Notes: a model not told the origin generated them from the letters alone. 37,796 bases of DNA from an uncultured Succinivibrionaceae bacterium (GCA_944390085.1 CALXOT010000098.1:1-37796); one strand, 5' to 3'. Numbered from the stretch's first letter, positions 16,887 to 25,895 are shown. Program-made: numbers and translations.

Positions 16887-17894
16887 CTATGCCATGGCCG
16901 GTGCGCCACCTAAAACAGTGTTCATGGTCTGATTGCAGTCTGTCAGCATTTCTTTTGTGCCTTCAACCATGGCCTCACACTTTTCCATGATCTTCTTTAA
17001 CTGATTGGTATCCATGTCACTGGCCTGTTGGATGCGCATTAAAATCGCATCCAGATTCAGCGCCTGCGCCTGCAGGTTGGTGATAGCGGAATCGTAAGTT
17101 GCCTTGACGATGGTCACCGTACCGTTCCCAATTTCTGCCAAACCTGACACCACGCTGCTCACACTCTTGGCCAGGTTAGCCACCTGCCTGACCCCGTTGG
17201 TCAGCCCCTGGCTGCCAGCACCAGCTGACATCAGCGCCCCGGTCAGTCCGATTAACATCGAAACCACGGAACCTGCGATACTAGCGGCAGTTTCATTGCC
17301 CCCGGTAGCTTTGGCCGCAGCTGCAAAGCCGGCGGCCAGAGAAACCTTGCCGTCACTTGCTTCTGAGGCGATTTGATCTACCGTGGCCAGCGCCAGCAGC
17401 ACGCCGCCCATGACCATCAGCACATTGCCGCTCATGGCGCCCAGCACAATGGAGCCAATGGCTGCTAAAGCCGAAAAAGCCATCTTAATAGCGGAAAACA
17501 CTTTCTGAATACCGGACATATTGGCAGATTTTTCAGCTTTTTCTGCCTGCTCCTGCAGGTTCTTGATGCGCTCTTCATTGACTGCCGCCCGCTCCTGGCG
17601 GTGAGTTTCAATCGACGAAATACCGCTGTCCACCGCCGATTTGCGCTCTTCAAAGCCCAGCATCGACATAATGGCCTCAGAGCCTAAGGCACTTAACTCT
17701 GCAAACTGCATATTGGCAAATTTGCCGTCAGGCTGGGCAAGAGCGGGCAGCCCGTCCATGAGCTTTAACAAGGTCTGGGCATCAGGCAGGCTGCTGCCAG
17801 GCACTCCGGAGGTCCGGCCGCTGTTCTGGGTCTGCCCTATCTCTCCAACCCCATAAGTAGTTGTACCGCCAAAATCGGAAACTTTAACCGTCAT
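16887..17894 (-). CDS. sctE: Major translocator SctE (YopB/IpaB-like)
   Basis: A 335-residue translocon protein. A coiled coil lies at about 84-128 (ETHRQERAAVNEERIKNLQE). It is followed by two hydrophobic regions, about 138-172 (SALAAIGSIVLGAMSGNVLM) and 203-224 (ASIAGSVVSMLIGLTGALMS), the pattern of YopB/IpaB-type pore formers. It is near YopB in size (401) but shorter. GGAGG lies 8 nt upstream of the ATG. It is encoded between its probable chaperone (17909-18391) and SctB. Confidence 0.88.
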   Translation of the reverse strand: MTVKVSDFGGTTTYGVGEIGQTQNSGRTSGVPGSSLPDAQTLLKLMDGLPALAQPDGKFANMQFAELSALGSEAIMSMLGFEERKSAVDSGISSIETHRQERAAVNEERIKNLQEQAEKAEKSANMSGIQKVFSAIKMAFSALAAIGSIVLGAMSGNVLMVMGGVLLALATVDQIASEASDGKVSLAAGFAAAAKATGGNETAASIAGSVVSMLIGLTGALMSAGAGSQGLTNGVRQVANLAKSVSSVVSGLAEIGNGTVTIVKATYDSAITNLQAQALNLDAILMRIQQASDMDTNQLKKIMEKCEAMVEGTKEMLTDCNQTMNTVLGGAPAMA

Positions 17895-17908
17895 CCTGTC
17901 ATCCTCCG

Positions 17909-18391
17909 TTATTCGGCAGTTTGCTGCAGCACTTTCAAAAGCTCCTGCCCCTTTTGCATAAAGCTCTGATCGTGCTCCTTGTCCTTCCCCTCACGTCCCA
18001 TCTCAGACAGGCTTTTGAGCGTGGTGATGGCATCATCGCGTCTACCGGCCTTGAGCAGGCACACGGCTGCATAGTACATCGGCTCGGGATCCTTCAAGCC
18101 AGACAGCACTGCGCTTACTGAATAAAGGTTGGCAGCATGCTCATAATTCTTTAAAGCCTGCTCACAGGCGGCAAGACCGGTAAAATATTTTTGTTCTGAG
18201 GGGTCAAACAGACACAGGCCATTGAACAGCTTTACCGCCTGCTCATAATTCTGGGCGTTGTAATACTGATAGGCCAGAGCATAGACTGTCTCCATCTGCT
18301 CCGGGGTGATCCCTTGCATATCGGCAAAGGAATAGCCGTTATTCAGCATGGCCAGGCATTCAAGCATGGAAATTTCAACTTTCTCTGTCAT
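17909..18391 (-). CDS. Translocator chaperone, LcrH/SycD family
   Basis: A 160-residue TPR protein. It begins with a short helix (ISMLECLAMLNNGYSFADMQGI), as LcrH does. Three tandem TPR motifs follow, including VYALAYQYYNAQNYEQAVKL, YFTGLAACEQALKNYEHAA and PMYYAAVCLLKAGRRDDA. These grooves bind the N-terminal segments of both translocators. It directly precedes sctE and sctB. LcrH homologues in Yersinia also regulate expression post-transcriptionally; whether this one does is unknown. Confidence 0.92.
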   Translation of the reverse strand: MTEKVEISMLECLAMLNNGYSFADMQGITPEQMETVYALAYQYYNAQNYEQAVKLFNGLCLFDPSEQKYFTGLAACEQALKNYEHAANLYSVSAVLSGLKDPEPMYYAAVCLLKAGRRDDAITTLKSLSEMGREGKDKEHDQSFMQKGQELLKVLQQTAE

Positions 18392-18400
18392 TTTGTTCTC

Positions 18401-20491
18401 CTAAATTCTAAGCCGGTCTACCGGCTGCACTGATATGTCCGGAGTTAATTCCTGATAATCCAATACCGGAATTTCATAAAATTCGCCTTCAATCAGGCGG
18501 CGCACATAACGCCTGATGTCGATGGAACAGATGATCACCACCCGCCGCTGCCCCTGTTTGCCGGCCACGCGGCGCACTTCATCGAGCAAGGCACGCGAAC
18601 TTTGTGGATCCAGGGCCAGGAAAGCTCCTGCAGAAGTCTGGCGGATAGATTTACGGATGATCTCCTCGCAGGCAGGTTCCAGCAATACCGCCGGCAGCAG
18701 GTTTTGCCCGGCACAGTACTTATACGAGATCTGCCGTTTCAAAGCTGTACGGATATACTCGCCTAACATTACAATATCTTTTTCTTTAGGCGCCCACACC
18801 ACAATTGCTTCCAAAATACTGCGCAGATCACGGATTGAAATCTGCTCCTGCACCAACCGTTTGAACAGATCGCCAATTTTCTGCAACGGCAGCAGCCGGC
18901 TGGCCTCATGTACCAGATCCGGGGCCCGCTCCTCCATACGGTCAAGCAGATATTTGGTCTCCTGCAGGCCAATAAAATCCCCGGCATGCCGGACTAAGAT
19001 CAATGACAGATGCAGCGCAATCACCCGCTCATGACTTAAGGTCTGCATGCCCAGATCATGCAACCTGACACTATCTTTTTCACTTACCCACCACGATTTT
19101 TCTGAGGGTAGGAAGGGCATGCCCTCCTGCACCTTAAGCCCGAGCATGCGGATATTGTCCGGATCATCGCGTACCAGCACACAGTTTTCCAGCAAGCGGC
19201 CAAAGCCCACCGGCACTTCATCTAAATTCAGCGCATACTCAAAAGGCTGCAGATTGGGGTTTTCACGCAGATTGATACCAGGAAAAGGCACCCCCAGATC
19301 AAAATACAGCGTCCGGCGCAGTGATACCAGCTCATCATTGAGCGCCCCGTAGTCCAGTTTGTCAGAAAGATTGGGGGCCAAATCCAGGATCAGCGGCACC
19401 ACCGGGGAAAACTCTTCGCCATCTGCCGCCGCACTCTGTGTTTTTTTAGGCGAGGCCGTAGCTTTCAAATTCTTTTTAATTTCAGTTTTCGGATCGGGCG
19501 GCGCTGCTCTTGCAGTGGCAATATATTTAAGCGCATAACCAATTCCAAAGAGCACCGCAGCCAGGGCAAAGAGCTGAATCTTAGGAAATCCGGGGATAAG
19601 GCCGAACAAAAAAACCAGCACCCCACCGATTAACAGCGCGCGCGGCTGCGAGAAAATCTGTGAGCCAATCTGCTCGCCCACATTATCCACATCTCCACCG
19701 GAACGGGTTACCAGCACACCCGCAGAAATGGCAATCAGCAAGGAGGGGATCTGTGAGACCAGACCATCACCGATAGTCAGCACGCCGTACAGCTGCAGCG
19801 ACTCCCCGGCGGACATGCCCCGCTGTGTGGCGCCAATAATGGTACCGGCGACAATATTGACCGCCGCGATTAACAGGGCGGCAATCGCATCGCCTTTAAC
19901 GAATTTCATCGCGCCGTCCATGGCGCCGTACATCTGACTTTCAAGCGATACATTATTACGCCTACGCTGTGCTTCCTCCGAATCAATGGAACCGGCACGC
20001 AGATCCGCGTCAATGGACATCTGCTTGCCGGGCATGGCATCCAGGGAAAAACGTGCTCCCACCTCAGAGACACGCTCAGCGCCCTTGGCAATCACTAAAA
20101 ACTGCACAATGGCGATGATAATGAACACCACCGCGCCGACCACGAAATTACCGCCCACCGCAAAGGCACCGAAGGTATAAATAATTTCACCGGCATCGGC
20201 ATGCAGCAAAATCAGGCGGGTAGTGGCAATGTTAAGCCCGACCCGGAAAAGTGTGGTAAACAAAAGCAGCGACGGGAATGACGAGAAGGCCAGCACATTC
20301 GGGGCATACATCGTCATCATTAAAATCACGAAAGATACAGCCAGATTAGCGGAGATCAGCAGATCGATCATGAAGGTAGGCAGCGGGATCACCATCAGTC
20401 CCAGCACCGCCACCACCAGGCCGATCAAAAGGAAATCAGCATGTCTTGTCACCATGCCGGCGCTCACGCGGGCGCTTTCGAGCAAGCTCAT
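18401..20491 (-). CDS. sctV: T3SS export gate protein SctV
   Basis: This 696-residue protein is the FHIPEP/LcrD homologue. About the first 330 residues carry the multi-pass membrane domain, starting HADFLLIGLVVAVLGLMVIP and including the conserved VGARFSLDAMPGKQMSID loop. After a Lys/Ala linker near 340-355, the cytoplasmic domain forms the nonameric ring that receives chaperone-substrate complexes and SctO. The C terminus keeps PVLDYQELTPDISVQPVDRL, typical of the family. It overlaps the YscY-like gene by 4 bp (ATGA). Confidence 0.97.
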   Translation of the reverse strand: MSLLESARVSAGMVTRHADFLLIGLVVAVLGLMVIPLPTFMIDLLISANLAVSFVILMMTMYAPNVLAFSSFPSLLLFTTLFRVGLNIATTRLILLHADAGEIIYTFGAFAVGGNFVVGAVVFIIIAIVQFLVIAKGAERVSEVGARFSLDAMPGKQMSIDADLRAGSIDSEEAQRRRNNVSLESQMYGAMDGAMKFVKGDAIAALLIAAVNIVAGTIIGATQRGMSAGESLQLYGVLTIGDGLVSQIPSLLIAISAGVLVTRSGGDVDNVGEQIGSQIFSQPRALLIGGVLVFLFGLIPGFPKIQLFALAAVLFGIGYALKYIATARAAPPDPKTEIKKNLKATASPKKTQSAAADGEEFSPVVPLILDLAPNLSDKLDYGALNDELVSLRRTLYFDLGVPFPGINLRENPNLQPFEYALNLDEVPVGFGRLLENCVLVRDDPDNIRMLGLKVQEGMPFLPSEKSWWVSEKDSVRLHDLGMQTLSHERVIALHLSLILVRHAGDFIGLQETKYLLDRMEERAPDLVHEASRLLPLQKIGDLFKRLVQEQISIRDLRSILEAIVVWAPKEKDIVMLGEYIRTALKRQISYKYCAGQNLLPAVLLEPACEEIIRKSIRQTSAGAFLALDPQSSRALLDEVRRVAGKQGQRRVVIICSIDIRRYVRRLIEGEFYEIPVLDYQELTPDISVQPVDRLRI

Positions 20492-20853
20492 GCCAGATCT
20501 CCTGTCTTACCGGTGCTGTCAAGCAGCTGCCGGCACAAGGCCTGAGCCTCTTCACTGCGGCCCAGTTTCTGCAGCGCCCGCGCCCTGAGCAACAGCAGGG
20601 ACTGCAGCCTCTGATCCTTGCTGTCAGCAGTCTTTAAAGTAAGTCCGGCTGTCAGCTGCTCACTTTTCTGATAATCACCCCTGGCATCAGCGCAAACAAT
20701 TAAAAACTGCCGTGCCCACTCATTATTCGGCTCTACAGCCAGCAGGGCTTTCACTGCCCGTTCAGCACTGTCCGCCTGCCCAGTTGTCAGAAAGAAAAAG
20801 GCCAGCACCTGCAGTACAGAGGTTTCTTCTGCGCTTAACTTCTGTGCCATCAT
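20488..20853 (-). CDS. YscY-like chaperone (TPR)
   Basis: A 121-residue helical TPR-like protein (LAFFFLTTGQADSAERAVKA, LIVCADARGDYQKSEQL, LLLRARALQKLGRSEEAQAL). YscY (114 residues) binds YscX and the cytoplasmic part of the SctV homologue, and the pair is needed for early substrate export. Here it lies between the YscX-like gene and sctV, as in Yersinia. YscX/YscY occur only in some T3SS families, so this places the system in the Ysc/Psc/Asc group. It overlaps both neighbours by 4 bp. Confidence 0.78.
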   Translation of the reverse strand: MMAQKLSAEETSVLQVLAFFFLTTGQADSAERAVKALLAVEPNNEWARQFLIVCADARGDYQKSEQLTAGLTLKTADSKDQRLQSLLLLRARALQKLGRSEEAQALCRQLLDSTGKTGDLA

Positions 20854-21227
20854 CCCTCCACCATCATGCCTAAAAAGGCCTGCAACAGCTCCCTGTTTTC
20901 CCGCAGGGGCTGCAGATCCTTATGCACAAAGGCACGTACCGAGCGATCCTGGCTGAAAGCTGCCAGTTTTTCTTCAGCACTTTGCAAATGCCGGTTAAAT
21001 ACTGCAGGCTTAAGCAATTCATCAGAGCTGACCTGCGGGATAAAAGCGGATAAAGCGGTTCTGGCAAAACCATTTTTGCCCATAGCCGCCTTATAAGCTG
21101 CCACCGCACTCAGATCAGCGGCACTGCCGACGCTGGAAAAACGTTCGATGTCAGGCAGATGTTCAGAACCCGCCTGCGGCAGCACCTGCCCAATCCCAAT
21201 GCTGGAATTTAAAATATCTATCGCCAT
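20850..21227 (-). CDS. YscX-like secreted component
   Basis: A 125-residue protein. The N terminus (SSIGIGQVLP) recalls the IGIEKL start of YscX. The C-terminal helices (FNRHLQSAEEKLAAFSQD, then ENRELLQAFLGMMVEG) resemble the YscX end, where YscY binds. YscX (122 residues) is an exported protein required for early secretion. It is followed by the YscY-like gene with an ATGA overlap. Similarity is modest and synteny is strong. Confidence 0.72.
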   Translation of the reverse strand: MAIDILNSSIGIGQVLPQAGSEHLPDIERFSSVGSAADLSAVAAYKAAMGKNGFARTALSAFIPQVSSDELLKPAVFNRHLQSAEEKLAAFSQDRSVRAFVHKDLQPLRENRELLQAFLGMMVEG

Positions 21228-21229
21228 GC

Positions 21230-21595
21230 TCAGTGCTCCGCAATCTGCTGGTAAACTTCCACCAGCTGCAGCAGCCTGTTAACCGCTTCTGCCCCGCTCA
21301 CCTGCTGAGGCAGTTCTGTCAGCAGGCATAGCTGCCCCTGATGCACCGCCACGGCAAAATGCAGAGGCTGCGCTGCCCCAGTATAGGATGCCAGCTCAAA
21401 AGCCCGCGGCAGGGTTTCATGATCATATTCCGGGACGGCAAAGGATAAAGTCAGCAGCAGAGCACCTGCGGCCTGATACTCCAAAGTACAGTACAGCTTC
21501 TGATCCAGCGTGAAGGCAAAGGGCTGACGTTCACTTAAGGAGATCTCCTTAAGATGCAGCCTGGCTGCAAAATCCTGTAGCTCCAGCTCATTCAT
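21230..21595 (-). CDS. SycN-like class I chaperone of the gatekeeper
   Basis: A 121-residue CesT-fold protein: an N-terminal helix (LQDFAARLHLKEIS), then strands (LYCTLEYQAAGALLLTLSFAV, LHFAVAVHQGQLCLLTEL) and an end helix (AEAVNRLLQLVEVYQQI). It matches SycN in size (123) and place, directly after the yopN-like gene. With the YscB-like protein at 15677-16117 it would form the heterodimer holding the SctW N terminus. The start overlaps the sctW stop by one base. Confidence 0.72.
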   Translation of the reverse strand: MNELELQDFAARLHLKEISLSERQPFAFTLDQKLYCTLEYQAAGALLLTLSFAVPEYDHETLPRAFELASYTGAAQPLHFAVAVHQGQLCLLTELPQQVSGAEAVNRLLQLVEVYQQIAEH

Positions 21596-22710
21596 CAGCT
21601 TCCCTCCTCCAGCCAGGCATCCTCTTTATCTATCAGCTCATCCACCAGTTTCTGCGTGGCATCGACTAACTTGCTGCGTTGTTCCAGACTGTCAAACAGC
21701 TCAATGGGCAGTTTACGCAGCATTTTTAAAAACTCCTGTCCCACTAAAACCTCCTGCTCCGGATCCTGCGCTGCCACCTCATTTTTATACAAATTATGCA
21801 CATGCAGGGGGGCAATAAAACGGTTTTGGGCCAGATTTAATAAGGATCCCAGCAACTTATCAGGAGACAGCCCCTCAGTCTTAAGCCCCAGCACCCCGGT
21901 TACCCGGGAGGTAAACTCTCCTGCCAGCCCTAAACTGGCGTTCAGAGTTTTAGTCTGGCCTAAAGCCGAAGCTATATCATTGAGCAGCTCAGTCTGGCGG
22001 GAGGGGGCGGCACTGTGCAAATCGCTGGCCAAAGCCCTGAACATGGCTTCAATGCCAGCACTTAGATGCTCCTTGCCAAATTTTTCACCGATAAAACGCA
22101 ATAGTTCAGCAGGTTCATGCGGTTTTGCCGCCAGTTCACTGTAAGTCTGGCTGATAAGCAGCCCGGGGGCAAAATCTTCATGTGCAAGCTCCGGCAAGGT
22201 ATTGAGCACAGCCTGAATATCGGCACTGTTTGCGGCAAACAAGTCAGCTGCAGCCTGTTGCAGCAGCTGTTTTTCCTGCTCATCTACCGTCGCTTCAGCT
22301 TCATTGAGCAAGAAAGCATAATCCGCGGAGGCGTGTCCCCCTAAGCTATTCAAGCCTGAGAGCAGTTGCTTAGGATCTTTACTGCCACTTTCCCTGAAAC
22401 GGCGCAAAGCCTGCTTTTTAGCATCATTGTCAGCATGCTCCACAGTCTGCTGCAGCTGCTGAATCCGCTTGAGCAGTTCCTCCTGTGCCGTCCGGGCCGA
22501 TTTTTGCTTCCGGTCTGCAAGTTTGGTTTGCCTGCTATTATCCCGGGAAAAGGTCAGTTCCTCAGCACTGTTCTGTAGTGCTGACACCGGATCTTCTGCA
22601 GTTTCCACCCGCATGCCGGCCACATTTCCGCTCTGTGCGGTTTGTGCTGTTGCAGCATGCTGCTGCAATTGCTGCAGATCCAGCCCCTGACTTACTGCCT
22701 GTATACCCAT
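21595..22710 (-). CDS. sctW: T3SS gatekeeper SctW (YopN-TyeA type)
   Basis: A 371-residue all-helical protein. The polar Gln-rich N terminus (about 1-60) suits an export signal and chaperone site. A basic helix (KLADRKQKSARTAQEELLKR) leads into the HrpJ/YopN-like core (about 65-270). The C-terminal 90 residues (FIAPLHVHNLYKNEV, then LRKLPIELFDSLEQRSKLVD) resemble TyeA, so the two proteins appear fused, as in many T3SS gatekeepers. It would keep effector export closed until host contact. Confidence 0.87.
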   Translation of the reverse strand: MGIQAVSQGLDLQQLQQHAATAQTAQSGNVAGMRVETAEDPVSALQNSAEELTFSRDNSRQTKLADRKQKSARTAQEELLKRIQQLQQTVEHADNDAKKQALRRFRESGSKDPKQLLSGLNSLGGHASADYAFLLNEAEATVDEQEKQLLQQAAADLFAANSADIQAVLNTLPELAHEDFAPGLLISQTYSELAAKPHEPAELLRFIGEKFGKEHLSAGIEAMFRALASDLHSAAPSRQTELLNDIASALGQTKTLNASLGLAGEFTSRVTGVLGLKTEGLSPDKLLGSLLNLAQNRFIAPLHVHNLYKNEVAAQDPEQEVLVGQEFLKMLRKLPIELFDSLEQRSKLVDATQKLVDELIDKEDAWLEEGS

Positions 22711-22723
22711 GCAAGCTATCTGC

Positions 22724-22993
22724 CTAAATCAAAGTACGCCTTCTGCTGCCACTTCTTTTCGGAGCAGCGGGAGCGGTTAAGTCTACAGTCTGCCGGCGTC
22801 TTTGCCCGGCAGCTTCAGCCTCGGCCCTGGCCTTATCAAGGAGCTGCTGCACCTTCGCTTCAACTTCCGGGCTTAATGCTGTCTGCGGCAATTTGTCGCA
22901 CAGAGCCTTACACTGCTCATAGCGCTCATCTATTTCCCGGATCTCATTTAAGGCATCTTCAATAAAACGGTTAATTTTTTCATTGTCCAGCAT
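22724..22993 (-). CDS. LcrG-like needle-tip chaperone
   Basis: An 89-residue protein beginning MLDNEKINRFIEDALNEIRE. Two amphipathic helices (DALNEIREIDERYEQCKALC, and PEVEAKVQQLLDKARAEAEA) are followed by a basic tail (KRSGSRRRTLI). LcrG/PcrG (about 95 residues) have the same plan with a basic end, bind the tip protein and block premature secretion. The frame opens further upstream, but the ATG at 22993 has AGAAGGA 8 nt before it. It follows the tip gene, while in Yersinia lcrG precedes lcrV. Confidence 0.6.
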   Translation of the reverse strand: MLDNEKINRFIEDALNEIREIDERYEQCKALCDKLPQTALSPEVEAKVQQLLDKARAEAEAAGQRRRQTVDLTAPAAPKRSGSRRRTLI

Positions 22994-23105
22994 CTTCTTC
23001 ATCCTTCTGCCTGGCGCTGCCGCAAGCTGCAGCCACTCCATCTGTCATACCGGGGAAAGGCTGGCTTGGTCCCAAGCTGCGCTCCTCCCCCTGCTTTAAT
23101 TACCA

Positions 23106-23945
23106 TTAGCCGCGGGCAAGTTCCTTTAACAGATCACTGTAACTGCTGACTGCGCTGTTGGCACCGGTGGTATAGGCGTTGTACTGCCCCATGTCATCCT
23201 GGGCAAAGACCATTACCTGCTGAATATCCGAGCCCACCTGTTCCTGCACGGACTGCAGCGAGGCAATGACAGTATCAATGCGCTCAGGGGTCAGCTTACC
23301 GGTAGTCGGCAGATCGATCCCGTACTTGGAGCACAAATCCCCGGCCTGCAGATAGGCATAGCGCACTTCCATGGAATTAATACAGGTTCTCCATTGCCCG
23401 TCACTGTGGATGCGGTCGTTACCGGTATTGTCCAGCTTCACTCCCCAGGCCTTGAGATCAGTTTCCATGTCCTCAGGCATCAGGGTGTGATCCACCCAGC
23501 CTGCATGCTGCGGATAGGCGGCGTGCACTGCGGCCTTATTGGCATTACCCTGGGCAGTGTCAGTTTTACCTTTTTCCGCCAGCGCCATCTGACTATTGGC
23601 TTCTGTAAGATAGGACTTCATTTTAGTAATCTGATTCTGCCGGTCCTCATCACTAATATCAGCAGGTATGGTCCCGCCGATACTGATGTCCAGATCATCA
23701 AGATCCTGATCATCCATCAGGGTTTTCAGATTACGCAGCGCATTAATGGCCTCCGTAAGTCTGGCAGATTCTGCTTGGTTTTCCCGGATACCCTCAATCC
23801 GGTCCAGGGCACTTTCCTTTTTACTGCCGGCAAGTTCAATCTGCAGTTTGGCAAATTCCATCTGCACATTACCGTCAAAGGACACATTGCCAGAGATTGC
23901 CCCCACCGCGCCAGTATTAAGATTAGGATTAATGGTATTACTCAT
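23106..23945 (-). CDS. sctA: T3SS needle-tip protein SctA (candidate)
   Basis: A 279-residue secreted protein without a signal peptide, rich in Asn, Ser, Gly and Asp at the start. Long helices (about 35-75 and 225-275) flank a variable middle. The C-terminal helix (VFAQDDMGQYNAYTTGANSA, then SSYSDLLKELARG) is the packing helix style of IpaD/BipD/EspA-like tip or filament proteins. It is the first gene of the operon, next to the LcrG-like gene, as LcrV is. A short-filament (EspA-type) role is an alternative. AGAGGAG is about 10 nt before the ATG. Confidence 0.7.
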   Translation of the reverse strand: MSNTINPNLNTGAVGAISGNVSFDGNVQMEFAKLQIELAGSKKESALDRIEGIRENQAESARLTEAINALRNLKTLMDDQDLDDLDISIGGTIPADISDEDRQNQITKMKSYLTEANSQMALAEKGKTDTAQGNANKAAVHAAYPQHAGWVDHTLMPEDMETDLKAWGVKLDNTGNDRIHSDGQWRTCINSMEVRYAYLQAGDLCSKYGIDLPTTGKLTPERIDTVIASLQSVQEQVGSDIQQVMVFAQDDMGQYNAYTTGANSAVSSYSDLLKELARG

Positions 23946-24058
23946 TGAAAAATACTCCTCTTATATTTCTTATTGCCGTCCCCGAATTTGTCCGCGTGCT
24001 TGTCCCACCATCAGGCACTGTATGTGCTGACCTTGCCGTCAGTTCTGGTCGTATAGTC

Positions 24059-24064
24059 ATTATA
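24059..24064 (-). promoter_or_regulatory. -10 element of the long T3SS operon promoter
   Basis: On the minus strand this reads TATAAT, a perfect -10 box, about 115 bp upstream of the tip gene start. The matching -35 position reads CTGTGC, far from consensus, so the promoter probably needs an activator. It is the only good candidate I see for the roughly 20-kb operon. Confidence 0.5.
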
Positions 24065-24090
24065 ATGTTACCAGCCCCCCGGCACAGCTC

Positions 24091-24110
24091 GATCCCAAGT
24101 TTTTGGGATC
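24091..24110. promoter_or_regulatory. Inverted-repeat operator candidate upstream of the operon promoter
   Basis: GATCCCAA and TTGGGATC are perfect 8-bp arms around a 4-nt spacer. The centre is about 39 bp upstream of the -10 centre, near -48 of the expected transcription start, a place where activators bind. It could instead be a weak hairpin. The rest of the 320-bp gap (23946-24265) shows no gene but also holds the TGTAA repeat at 24198-24207. Confidence 0.4.
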
Positions 24111-24238
24111 AAACTCAAAACAAAACTGCAACACCAGAGGCTGCGGCATTAATCCAGGCTTGCAGCTTGCTATATTAGCCTGCGCCCTGTCTATCCTGTA
24201 ATGTAATATATACCAAACCGGGATCCAGCAGCGACTGC

Positions 24239-24265
24239 CTAAAAAATGCACCAAAAAGCACATTC
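24239..24265 (-). terminator. Possible terminator after sctO
   Basis: Directly past the sctO stop, the minus strand reads AATGTGC, a TTTTTG loop and GTGCATT, followed by a T-run ending at 24241. The stem has two G-T pairs and is weak, but the T-run and place fit a terminator for sctU-sctO. Confidence 0.4.
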
Positions 24266-24745
24266 TCAGAACTGCGGTTTTTGCGGCATAAAATCCTCAA
24301 GCTCACATTCCGCGCGCTGCTCCTGCTCAGCCTGCAGGCGGGACAGGAAAATCTCACGATGCCGCTGCAGTTTGGCAGCTGCCTTGCGCTTTTGCAAAAC
24401 CTCAGCCTGAGCCTGCTGCAATGCCAGTTGCGCCTGCTGCAGGGACTGCTGTGCCTGCAGGCTTTCAGTTTCCAGGGAAGCTTCCTTGGCATCAAGCGCA
24501 CTGATCCCCTGATTGAACTCCGCTAAAGCCTTCTGGCTTAACACCTTCCCCATCAGCTCCACATAGCGGCGGTCTATTTCCTCGCGTTTCCACTGCCGGT
24601 AGGCTGCAAGCTCCTGTTCTTTTAGCTGCACTGTCTGTACCGCAGCAGTTACCGCCTGCTGTTTTAACTGCCTGACATTGACCGCATCATCATAACGACG
24701 CTCCCTTAACTGCAAAAGGGCGGCCAGGGGATATTTATCTGCCAT
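24266..24745 (-). CDS. sctO: T3SS stalk protein SctO
   Basis: A 159-residue protein predicted almost wholly as a long coiled coil (RQLKQQAVTAAVQTVQLKEQ; QQAQLALQQAQAEVLQKRKA; REIFLSRLQAEQEQRAECEL). It starts YPLAALLQLRERRYDDAVN, a typical YscO/FliJ-type N terminus. SctO is the central stalk between SctN and the SctV ring and helps recycle chaperones. It usually follows sctN; here it follows sctU, overlapping its stop. Confidence 0.85.
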   Translation of the reverse strand: MADKYPLAALLQLRERRYDDAVNVRQLKQQAVTAAVQTVQLKEQELAAYRQWKREEIDRRYVELMGKVLSQKALAEFNQGISALDAKEASLETESLQAQQSLQQAQLALQQAQAEVLQKRKAAAKLQRHREIFLSRLQAEQEQRAECELEDFMPQKPQF

Positions 24746-25794
24746 CAGCGCTCCCGGGACGCAGCTGCAATGATGCGCAGCACCTCTGCTACCTGCATCA
24801 AAAGATCCGGGGGCACAAACTCATCTTCATAGCTTTCAGCAAAGAGTTTGCGGGCCAGTGGCGGCTGGCGCAGGATCGGAATATGTTCCTGCCTGGCCAC
24901 CTCAATCATGCGCCGCGCCATTTCGCCCTGGCCTTTGGCCACTACCACCGGCAACTTGGTGCGCCCGCTCTCATAATCAATGGCCACCGCATAATGGGTG
25001 GGATTTACAATCAGCACCTTGGCCTTGCGGGTTTTGGCCAGGGTATTTTGATTAATCATTTCCTGATGCAGCTGCTTGCGTTTTTGCTTAATATGCGGAT
25101 CACCCTCACTTTGCTTGAACTCTTCCTTGACTTCTTCCTTAGTCATCATGTGATCCTTGGTGTACTTGAATTTCACATACACATAATCAAGGGCCGCCAG
25201 AATACAGAAAGCCCCTACCACATAAACCATCAGATCAAAGAACAGCGAGCCGCACACCGCCCACAGTGCTGGCATATCCCCTTCCGGAATTTTAAAAATT
25301 TCCCGCAGATGCCCGCTACAGGCAGAGTAGACCGCCGCTGACAGTACCGTAACCTTGATAATATTCTTAATAAATTCAAACAAATTCTTTTTGGAAAAAA
25401 CCTGCTTGAACCATCTGGCCGGACTTAGGTTTTCAAGTTTAGGTATAGCGCTTTGCGGCGCAATTAAAAAGCCGGTCTGCCAGATCAGGGCCACAAAGGC
25501 CGCAATTACGGCCACCGCCACCACCGGCAGCACAATGGAAACAGAGACATCTAGCACCGCAGCTGACAGCAGGCGCAAAGCCTCATCAAAAGGCAACCTG
25601 GGCCCCTTAGTCAGCACATAATCAGTTACTGCAGAGAGCCTTGCAAAAATATCATCAGCAAAGGCAATAAAATAAGCAGTTACCGCCAACACCACCGCCG
25701 CTGAAGCTATTTCAGTGCTTTTGGCGATATCTCCCTTTTCGCGGGCCTCGCGCAGGCGTTTATCGGAAGGCTGTTCAGTTTTCTCCCCGCTCAT
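24745..25794 (-). CDS. sctU: T3SS export switch protein SctU
   Basis: A 349-residue FlhB/YscU homologue. It begins GEKTEQPSDKRLREAREKGD, the family start, and has four membrane helices within residues about 25-205. The cytoplasmic domain carries the autocleavage motif NPTH at 264-267 (VLIVNPTHYAVAIDYES). Self-cleavage there switches export from early to late substrates. I take the ATG at 25794, which has a GGGGG-type ribosome-binding site just upstream, rather than a site 8 codons earlier. It begins a two-gene unit with sctO. Confidence 0.96.
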   Translation of the reverse strand: MSGEKTEQPSDKRLREAREKGDIAKSTEIASAAVVLAVTAYFIAFADDIFARLSAVTDYVLTKGPRLPFDEALRLLSAAVLDVSVSIVLPVVAVAVIAAFVALIWQTGFLIAPQSAIPKLENLSPARWFKQVFSKKNLFEFIKNIIKVTVLSAAVYSACSGHLREIFKIPEGDMPALWAVCGSLFFDLMVYVVGAFCILAALDYVYVKFKYTKDHMMTKEEVKEEFKQSEGDPHIKQKRKQLHQEMINQNTLAKTRKAKVLIVNPTHYAVAIDYESGRTKLPVVVAKGQGEMARRMIEVARQEHIPILRQPPLARKLFAESYEDEFVPPDLLMQVAEVLRIIAAASRER

Positions 25795-25866
25795 CTGACC
25801 CCCGGCTCTTGGTTGCAAGCAGCCTTAACTGACACGGATCTGCTAAAATTCCTGATGTTTTCCCTA

Positions 25867-25895
25867 ATCATCGCAGCAGTACAGGTAGCTGTCAA
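25867..25895 (-). promoter_or_regulatory. Promoter candidate for sctU-sctO
   Basis: On the minus strand, TTGACA (25895-25890) is followed after exactly 17 nt by GATGAT (25872-25867), a 6/6 and 4/6 match to sigma-70 elements. It lies 73 bp upstream of the sctU start, in the spacer between sctU and the divergent lgt gene. Confidence 0.45.
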
